This document shows positions 6,987-15,100 of a stretch of 15,951 nt of DNA, piece by piece (position 1 is the stretch's first letter; each line of letters starts with the position of its first letter). Position numbers and translations under genes: made by a program. This stretch comes from Mageeibacillus sp. UBA1243. Its GTDB lineage: Bacteria > Bacillota > Clostridia > UBA1212. The stretch covers positions 1-15,951 of the forward strand of contig DBWH01000017.1 of NCBI GenBank assembly GCA_002308595.1. The letters run 5' to 3'. The notes beneath the pieces were generated by a model, which saw only the letters and a list, made by a program, of their open reading frames with translations, ran no database searches and had not been told where the DNA came from.

Positions 6987-7775
6987 TTGAACATTTTAAT
7001 TGTTGATGATGAAAAAATACTGTGGGAAGACATGCACGATGCCCTTGAACGCGTAACTGGCGGGGGCAACACCTATAACTATGCCTATGACTATTATTCG
7101 GCAATGGAACTTGTCAATAAGCACCCCTACGACGTCGCTTTCCTTGACGTCCAGATGCCCGGCAAGAACGGAATAGCCCTTGCCGAGAGTATCAAAAAGA
7201 TCAGGCCTTCCGTCAACATCGTCATGGTCACTGCGTACGACAACTACGCACTTGACGCGCTGAAGCTCTACGTGAGCGGCTACCTGCTCAAGCCCGTAAT
7301 GGATAAGGATGTCGCCAATGCGCTCGAGCACCTAAGAAACCCGGTCTCCGGCAGCGAGAAGCTGCTTGAAATTCAGTGCTTCGGAAATTTCGAAGTGTTT
7401 GCCGACAATAAACCTCTCCCGTTCAAGCGCAAGAAGGAAAAAGAGCTTCTTGCCTATCTCGTCTGCCTGAAAGGCGCCTCTGCCTCAAGAGCTGAGATTT
7501 GCGTCAACATATTTGACGACGAAGACGACGAGGAGAAGTGCAACGCCTACTTCAAGACCATCTATTCGGCTCTCAAAGCAGATCTCTACAGGTTCGGATT
7601 CGAGAACGTTCTGATACACGCCAATAACGCCTACTCGGTCGACGTCAGGCGCATCAAGTGCGACTACTACGACTATCTGAAAGGTGTTGCCGAGAGCGAC
7701 AGAACCTTCAGAGGCAAGTTTCTGGATCAGTATTTGTGGTCCGAAAAATACTTGTACGACCTTGAAAACTATTGA
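6987..7775 (+). CDS. Response regulator: receiver domain plus SARP-type winged helix
   Basis: This 262-residue protein is the partner of the kinase immediately upstream. The receiver domain (residues 1-118) has the acidic pair D7-D8, phospho-acceptor D54 in FLDVQMPG, T82 in VMVTAYD and K102 in LLKP, all the residues needed for phosphorylation. Residues about 127-220 resemble the winged-helix DNA-binding domain of OmpR/SARP regulators (LEIQCFGNFEVFADNKPL, then KRKKEKELLAYLV). The C-terminal 40 residues are helical and look like the start of a BTAD domain, though much shorter than in true SARPs. It is neither a LytTR nor an AraC output, which are more usual partners of LytS- and YesM-like kinases. 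The start is TTG at 6987: it follows AAAGGAA by 7 bp and gives the perfect receiver start MNILIVDDEK. An acidic stretch (DDEDDEEK, 177-184) sits in the output domain. Confidence 0.92.
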   Translation: MNILIVDDEKILWEDMHDALERVTGGGNTYNYAYDYYSAMELVNKHPYDVAFLDVQMPGKNGIALAESIKKIRPSVNIVMVTAYDNYALDALKLYVSGYLLKPVMDKDVANALEHLRNPVSGSEKLLEIQCFGNFEVFADNKPLPFKRKKEKELLAYLVCLKGASASRAEICVNIFDDEDDEEKCNAYFKTIYSALKADLYRFGFENVLIHANNAYSVDVRRIKCDYYDYLKGVAESDRTFRGKFLDQYLWSEKYLYDLENY

Positions 7776-7780
7776 TTAAA

Positions 7781-7813
7781 GCAGGGAAGGCCGGTATGGA
7801 CGGTTTCTCCTGC
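7781..7813 (+). other. Short stem-loop directly after the regulator stop
   Basis: GCAGG (7781-7785) pairs with CCTGC (7809-7813), with an inner CCG (7791-7793) and CGG (7801-7803). It is not followed by a T-run, so it may stabilise the 3' end of the operon mRNA upstream of the real terminator. Confidence 0.3.
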
Positions 7814-7853
7814 CGCCAAAATCACATTTTGCCTGCATTACAGCCAATATAAT

Positions 7854-7901
7854 AAAACAGCAGCGGCTTCTCCGTTTTTGACGGCGGCGCTGCTGTTTTT
7901 G
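7854..7901 (+). terminator. Intrinsic terminator of the two-component operon, possibly bidirectional
   Basis: The 12-nt arms AAAACAGCAGCG (7854-7865) and CGCTGCTGTTTT (7888-7899) are perfect inverses, and the right arm runs into a T5 tract (7896-7900). The left side gives CTGTTTTATT on the minus strand, so the same structure could also end the LysR transcript coming from the right. The loop is long, at 22 nt. Confidence 0.8.
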
Positions 7902-8128
7902 CTTCGAAAAGATGTTTGAAACCTGCTTGCGACAGTCTGAAACCGTAACGTTTTATTTCAGCCGGAAACAAAAGGGAAACAGCTGAAAGGTATAATCCGG
8001 TTTCATACCCTAACAGGTGTTATCAATTCCGCAGCCTCAGAGACTGTTGAAAAATGAATATGGATTATTGACTTTTATTCTTTTTCATTTGCGTCAGGAT
8101 TGTATGGAAAATTCTTCAATCACCGTAT
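7902..8128. other. Gene-free spacer between convergent genes
   Basis: No open frame with a ribosome site was found on either strand. Only weak stems occur (CTGAAA / TTTCAG near 7937-7962, GGTAT / ATACC near 7989-8009). No better terminator for the LysR gene than the hairpin at 7854-7901 was seen. Confidence 0.5.
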
Positions 8129-8983
8129 TCAGTTTGTTTTGTCGTCGTAATTCATGAGTGGCGCGTATTTGCTTCTTTCACTCATCAGGCAGGAAATATA
8201 GTATTCGGGCCTGGCTTCTTCCTCGTCAACCGGTATTATAGCACGGAAACTGTCATCTTCAAAAAAATCCAGATAGCGGTCCGATACGAAATATGCGCAT
8301 TTACCTGCCGTGAACAGCAGATCGAATGACCGGAAGCCGTCCTTCAGATCTATCAGGTTTCCTTTCAGATTGTTCTTAATCAAAGTATCGTACCAGTATC
8401 CCGAACTTTCCGATATAAAAATATCGGTACCGGCAAGATCGCTCAGACGAATGCTTTTCTTCTCTGCCAGCGGATTCCTTCGGGGAATTGAAACATATAA
8501 TTTATCTTTAAAGTACAATTTGCTGTAAATTAGCCTGTTTTCGGGCTTGTTCACAGTAATTATGACCTGATACTGTCTGTTTTTCAAACCGCCAATTAGC
8601 TCATCGTCGCCTGCTATTTCATTACTTACGGTCAACTCGGAAAACTTTTTATTGATGTCGGAAGTGATTTTCCACATCGGGAAAGGCGAGCAGGATCCCA
8701 CGTTGATTGTTCTTGATTTTTTGTCGTTAAGGATAACCTCTCTTGTCATCTCCTCGTTGAGGGCAAGAATCTTTTTTGCGTATTCCAGTGCCAGTTCCCC
8801 GTTTTGGTTGAATACAAGTTTGCTGTTGCTCCTGTCGAACAGCTGCACTCCGAATTCATCCTCCAGTTTTTTCATGGAACGGCTGAGGGCGGGCTGTGAA
8901 AGATGCAGTTCAAGAGACGCCTTCAGCAGGCTTCCTTTTTCCGCAAACTTGACAAATTGTTCCAAAAGATAGATCTCTATCAT
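8129..8983 (-). CDS. LysR-family transcriptional regulator
   Basis: This 284-residue regulator is a little shorter than the usual 290-310. Residues 1-60 are the LysR helix-turn-helix: LEQFVKFAEKGSLLKASLELHLSQ-type start, SQPALSRSMKKLE recognition helix (29-41), then GVQLFDRSNSKLVFNQNG. A linker helix (LALEYAKKILALNEEM) leads to the effector-binding domain from about residue 92, which begins INVGSCSPFP, close to the GxCxPxP form seen in many clostridial LysR proteins. ATG at 8983 follows AAGGAG with ideal spacing. The gene is divergent from the giant surface protein gene at 9149, and the 165-bp region between them holds a perfect inverted repeat with a T-N11-A box overlapping its own predicted start. 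By family custom it would control itself and the divergent gene; the inducer is not predictable. Confidence 0.93.
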   Translation of the reverse strand: MIEIYLLEQFVKFAEKGSLLKASLELHLSQPALSRSMKKLEDEFGVQLFDRSNSKLVFNQNGELALEYAKKILALNEEMTREVILNDKKSRTINVGSCSPFPMWKITSDINKKFSELTVSNEIAGDDELIGGLKNRQYQVIITVNKPENRLIYSKLYFKDKLYVSIPRRNPLAEKKSIRLSDLAGTDIFISESSGYWYDTLIKNNLKGNLIDLKDGFRSFDLLFTAGKCAYFVSDRYLDFFEDDSFRAIIPVDEEEARPEYYISCLMSERSKYAPLMNYDDKTN

Positions 8984-8992
8984 ATTGTCTCC

Positions 8993-9015
8993 TTGTATAA
9001 CTGTGAGTTATACAA
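8993..9015. promoter_or_regulatory. LysR operator candidate, perfect 10-bp inverted repeat
   Basis: TTGTATAACT (8993-9002) and AGTTATACAA (9006-9015) are perfect inverses separated by GTG. The centre TAACTGTGAGTTA is a T-N11-A box, the standard LysR-type binding motif. The repeat begins right beside the predicted LysR -10 and covers the predicted start region, fitting negative autoregulation. Confidence 0.65.
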
Positions 9016-9023
9016 TTATAACA
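9015..9023 (-). promoter_or_regulatory. Extended -10 promoter of the LysR gene
   Basis: The minus strand reads TGTTATAAT, an extended -10 with TATAAT at plus 9015-9020. A start near 9008 would lie inside the inverted repeat at 8993-9015. The -35 region (TTTATT at 17 bp) is poor. Confidence 0.55.
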
Positions 9024-9089
9024 AAATAATACTGGAAAATAAATAGATGAAAATGTTAAAATTTTTCTAACTTTAAAAGGACTCGCTAT

Positions 9090-9102
9090 ATCAGAATCTG
9101 AT
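9090..9102. promoter_or_regulatory. Second short palindrome in the LysR/surface protein intergenic region
   Basis: ATCAGA (9090-9095) and TCTGAT (9097-9102) are perfect inverses around one base. It lies 47 bp upstream of the surface protein start, close to where its promoter should be. A weak promoter with TTCTAA (9065-9070) and TATATC (9087-9092) would place the palindrome over the -10. Possible operator; the binding protein is unknown. Confidence 0.35.
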
Positions 9103-9148
9103 TAGCTTAAATAGAACACTCCGACCGGGAACAGAGGAGAGATTTTAT

Positions 9149-12100
9149 ATGGAAAAGAACTGCAAAGTCAACGCTTTTTGGCGGTCCGTTATATCGGTAT
9201 TTCTATCGTTCTGCATTTTGGCGGAACCGGTTATGCTTACAGCGGCGGCGGACCGGGGCGGTACCGGTAACGGCGGCTCCGGTGTCGAGAACACGGAACC
9301 TGTATATCTTAACGAAAGCACCGCATCAAATCATTTTCACGATGTCGACTATACGGCTTGGACTTCTTCCTCTTCGTTGCCTTCATCCCAGGGCAGTTAT
9401 TATCTCACGTCCGATGTGAGCATTTCCTCCACATGGAATGTTCCGTCGGGTACCACTAACCTCTGTCTTAACGGTCACAGCATAACCCATACGGGAAGCA
9501 ACGGCTCAATCATCACTTTAAACAGCGGCGCAACTCTTAATCTTTACGAGTGCGACAAGACCGTGCACTATTACTACATCAATAGCGATTACCTTGGCGT
9601 TGTCGTGGGTTCAGAGAGCGAAGCAATCGCAGGAAATCCTTCACGTCACGGCTCTTTCAAAGGCGGATACATCACCGGCGGAAGGGGTGCGTGGACTGAC
9701 AATGACTATCGGGGCGGCGGTATATTTGTAACCGGCGGAACGCTGAGTCTTTACGGCGGAACTCTTATCGGCTGCAAACCCAATGCCAATGCTGGAGGTA
9801 TCTACGGCAGAATCGGAAATATAAACATACATGCCGGTTCGTATATCATCGGTAACACGGCTGTAGGCGAAGGCGGCGGGGTCCAGACACAGACTAATTG
9901 CAGTATTGTTATGGACGGCGGAATAGTGGCTGACAATACCGTTGTAAACGGATTTGGCGGCGGTGTTTGTGTTCAGAACGGAAACGGTTTGATTAACGGC
10001 GGACTGATTACCGGAAACTATTCCGTAAACGGAGATGCCGGAGGAGTTTATGCCGGAACTGCACCGGAAAAACTTGTCGTAACGGGCGATGTTATTATCG
10101 TGGGAAACAGAGCTGACTACTACGGTGGCGGAATAGCCATCTGCAACCAAGGTTGGCGGGCAGGTTCGCTGTCAATATCCGGCAAACCTTATATTAAAGA
10201 CAATAAAGCTAAACACAAAGAATCATCTTTCGTTGACGATAACATTTGTGTTTTTGTTAACGGCAACAGCTACTACGCCCAGAAAACTGAGTTTCTTCTT
10301 GCGGACAAACTGGAAAAAGGCAACCCGATAGGGCTCACTTTCGATAACGGAAAAGGAACGGTTCTTTACGGCTGGTCTTCCGTTATGGGAGAAGCGGATC
10401 CGTCCGAATATTTTGTAAGCGATAATCCCGCATACGTTGTCAGTCTTTCCGAGGGCAATGTGGTACTTATTGACAAACCTCTCTTTGAAGGAAAAGGCAC
10501 GGAAGAAAGTCCTTACCTGATTCAGACATCGGAGGACTGGGACGCTTTGGCGAGCAGTATCAACAGCGGTGAAACCGTTTATAACGACTGTTACTACAAA
10601 CTCACCAACGACATCACGGTCACGACTAGCATCGGATGCCGTCCCAGCGGCGGAGAACCCTACGACATACCTTTTACGGGTACCTTTGACGGAGACTACC
10701 ACACATTAAATCTGAATATTGACGGCAAGGATCCTTTTTCCGCTCCTTTTGCTCTCGTTCATAATTTTACTGTAAAGAATCTTAACGTTACCGGTACTGT
10801 AAAAGCAAAGCAGTACCACGCCAGCGGACTTATTGGAGCATCAAAAGCTAATCCTCATACCAATCCTTCTTCGCTGACAATACAGAATGTCACCGTCAGT
10901 GCGGATGTTATAGGAAACGGGTATGTTGCCGGCATTGTGGGACATTGCCACAAGAACACCATCGTTATGGAGAACGTTGTTTTTGACGGCAGCATTGACG
11001 GTGCTACCATGCAGGGCGGATTCATAGGATGGGGCGGAATATCCGCCGAAAAGTACAGCCTGACCCTGAAAAACTGCGCATTCCTGGGTAGATACAGATC
11101 CGGCGCAAATTTCCACCCGGTGGCATATGCTTCCGGACAGGGAAATGTTGTTCTGCTGACAGATTTTTACACCACATACACGGGAAGCGGCGGGAGTCCT
11201 GCTGCTATAAGCGGCAGCGGCCAGATAAGACTTGTTTCCGCTGCGGTTGAAAAGAACGGCTCAACAGTATATTTTCAAAACTTCAATGACGCAGTTTCTC
11301 CGGAAAACTGGACGGAGGGAACCACTCTCAAGCTTTTTAAAGACGTTCAGATTAACTCTACTATTGCTGTTACTACTGCTAAAACCCTGGACCTCAACGG
11401 ATGGGGTATTATCTCCAACGGTTCGAGGGCTTTCAGAATCGACGAAGACAGCAGCCTTACTTTAAAGGACAGCAAGCCTTTCGTTTCCCGCTCGGTTTAT
11501 CTTTCCAACTGGATCGGCACGTCTGCAGGCTTTTCTTCAGGCACCACATCCCTCTCAAACGGTACCGGCTACGTGTATCTTAAGGGCGGTTTTGTCACCG
11601 GTTCCAACGCCGAATGGGGCTCTGCAGTTCAGAATGAGGGCACCTTCATTATGGACGGCGGCACATTTGTCGGCAATAAGGCAGAGTACGGAAACGTTAT
11701 CCGCACACACAGAAACCGCACATTTATAATGACAGGCGGTCAAGTCATATACAACAAGGGCGAAAGAGGCGCCGTAGGCAAAGAAGATGCGGGATATGTT
11801 AAGATATCCGGCAGTCCCGTTATCAAATACAATGTTGATTTTTCCGGAAATCAGAGGAATTATAATGTTCAGGACGATGACCCGGCTTCCGGCACGGTTA
11901 ACATGATAGAAATCACCGGAAAGCTGGAAACATCAGCTGACATCGGCATATCATTCTACGGAACTCTCGCGCCGTTCACAACAGGCTGGACCGAGTATAT
12001 GGGCGATGCGAACCCCGTTGATTATTTCAGCTCTGACAGCGATTCATTAGGTATTAAGAAGGTAAACGGCGAGCTTGAACTCGTAAGCCCCGACAAGCTT

Positions 12101-15100
12101 CTTTTTGACGGCGAAGGAACCGAAGAAAATCCTTTCCTTATAAAATCCACTGAGGACTGGAATACTTTCGCATCCTCAGTCAACGGAACCAACCCTGTAT
12201 ATAACGGAAACTACGCGGGAAAATACTTCCTTCTCACCGATGACATAACCGTATCCGTTTCTGCGGGAACCGGTTTCTCATCAAGCGGCATGGCTCATCC
12301 TTTCAGCGGAACTTTTGACGGCGGCGGACATGTAATTACCGAGAATCTAAAAGGTTCCGGTACTTTGGCCCTGTTTTCCGTTCTGGAAAACGCAACTGTT
12401 AAAAACCTTACGTTAAAAGGTTCCGTAAAAGGCGGTAATCACAGCGCATCCGTTGCGGGAATCGGAACAGGTAATGTGATATTCAGAAACGTCAAATCTT
12501 CTGCCGACATCAGCGGCGCTGCGTTCCTTGGCGGTATTATGGGACACGGTCTCAACGCCAAGATTACAATGACTTCTTGCTCCTTCACGGGAACCGTCAA
12601 TTCATCTTCATACGGCGGAGGTTTTGTGGGCTGGTCAGGTTGTTATGAATCGTTTACCGGTTCCTGCGACATCACCCTTGTGGACTGTGTGTTTGCCGGA
12701 AGCTTCAAGGGCAGCGGCGATTTCCATCCTGTTGGTTTCTACGATCACGCCAATGCGGGCAGCACTCCCTCAAACGTAACTTCAAATTCTAACATAATCT
12801 ATTCGACTGTTTCCGCCACAACCGAGACGTCCCAGAATCTGGTGCTGAACGCAAACTATCAGCTTATGGAAGCTTCCGTTTCTCAAAGCGATGATTCAGT
12901 TGAATACTACAGGACTTTCAGCCAGGCTCTGTCTGCATGGAACGGTTCGGCCGAGGGCGCTGTTCTGACCCTATGGACCGATGTGACCGTTTCCGATGCC
13001 GTTACCGTCAGCGGAAGAAAGACGCTTGATCTTAACGGATTCGGAATCGCAAGAAGCGGAAGCGGGACAGGAGCCTCCGCCAGTGTCATTTATCTTCCCG
13101 ACGGCAATTCCCTTTATATAATTGACAGCAAATCGAAATTAACCGACAAATACTATTACATTAACGCATCCGGACTTGCCGTTCTTGTTTCAAGCGAACT
13201 TGAAGCCATATCCGGCAATGCTGACAAATACGGCACGTTCTCCGGAGGATACATCACAGGCGCTTACAACAATGACGGCGGAGGAAGCAGCGGCGGCGGT
13301 ATCACGGCTTACGGCGATCTGGTCATGAACGGAGGTACCGTTATAGGTAACTACGTTGCCGGCGCAGGCGCGGGAATGATCCTTATGTCCTCAGCGAACG
13401 TTGTGTTAATTGATGCGAGCTTTATTGGCAACCATTCGGGAAACTGCTCCGGCGGTATCGATATAAACAGCAGCAAAGTTAATCTGAACATGTCCGGCGT
13501 TCTCGTAAAGCACAATCACGCAAACCAGAACATTGGCGGATTCGGCGCAAGACAGGGCACTGTTTACATGAAGGACTGCGATATTATCGAGAATTCGGCA
13601 GGCTCCGGAGCTTATGTGGCAGGCTTTGTTGCTCAGAACTGCAACGTTACGATGGACGGCGGAAATATAATCGGAAACTACTGTCCCGGTATCGGAAACA
13701 GTTCCTTAAACAGCCCCGGCGTTGTGATCCGCAACAATAACTACACCAGCCTCTCATTTGTCATCCTTGGCAAGGTGACCATATCCGGCAACCGCAGCGG
13801 AGACGTTACAGACGACTCCATCGCTATACATACAGGAAAGAAATTTGCAATCGGCGGCGAACTTACCAGCGGAGACGGAAATCCGTTCGTCATAAAGCTT
13901 CAGGGCAACGGAAACCGCGTTCTTACATTCAGCGAGGACACGAGCTTCAACGATCCGGATCTCTTTACAAGCTACAGCAGCGACTATTATATCGGCAAAA
14001 ACGCCGGCGGTCAGCTGGTTGTAACAAAGCCTGTATCTGTTTCGTTTGACGTTGACGGCCACGGTACCGCTCCCAAGTCGATTGGCGTCATCCCCGGAAA
14101 TCTCATCGAAGAGCTGCCTGCGGTCGCAGACGTCGGAAGTTATAAGTTCGCGGGCTGGTACAGAGAAAAAGAGTGCGTCAATGTTTTCGACGTCAGTTCG
14201 GATGTCATTTATGCAGACACAACGGTTTACTCGAAGTGGATCCTGGTCAGTGACGGCATCGATTTCACCCCCTGGTTTGACGGCTCAAAGCTTCCTTCGG
14301 AAGAGGGCAGCTACTACCTTAAAATAAACGTTTCATGCAGCGGCAGCTGGACCGTTCCCTCCGGCACCGTTAATCTTGAACTTTACGGCTACGGTATAAC
14401 ATTTACAAATACAGGCAGCTCGTCCGGAGTTATCCTCGGAAGCGGCTCTGTGCTCAATGTTTTTGACCATGGCGCCAATACAAATTATTACATAATAGGC
14501 TCCGATCACCGGGGAACCATAGTCAGCGAGGCGGCATATAACCTTTCGAATGAGACAAAAGGTTCATTCACAGGCGGCTATATCACCTCTGACGGCAGGG
14601 GATTTAAGGTTTCCGAATCAGGTGTTCTTAATATCTATGGCGGAACCGTTATAGGTTGCCTTGGCACATCAGGCTCTGCAATCAACTCTGCCGGTACCGT
14701 AAATATCTCCGGCGGTTCTGTCATAGGAAACGTCTCCGGCTCCAAAGGCGGCCTCAGCGGCACGATCTACAACGCCGGAATCCTTACGGTAAGCGGCGGA
14801 CTCATTAAGAATAACTATTCTTACAACGGCGGCGGTATATTCCATGAGATCCAAAGCGGCTCGTCCCTAACGATTTCAGGCGGTCAGATCACCGGGAACC
14901 TCGCGGAGAATGAGGGCGCAGGTATTTACCTTAACGACCGTGAATCTTCATCTGCCGCAATCACCGTCAGCGGAAACACCTTTATATCCGGAAACGCCAA
15001 TGATAAGGGCGACAGCAACCTTTATGTTCCGGGAGGATACGTTATTAACGTTGGCGGCAAGCTTTCCGAAGGTGCCCTTATCGGTATCACTCTCGCAAAT

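Noticed and set aside
6996..7331. 111-residue minus-strand open frame
   Set aside because: It is antisense to the receiver domain of the response regulator, whose catalytic residues are all in place.
7902..8128. Possible small gene or RNA in the convergent spacer
   Set aside because: No open frame with a ribosome site was found and the stems are too weak to support an RNA call.
9641..10702. Minus-strand open frames of 169 and 159 residues
   Set aside because: Both are shadows of the beta-helix modules of the plus-strand giant gene, whose frame is open throughout and has signal peptide and family motifs.
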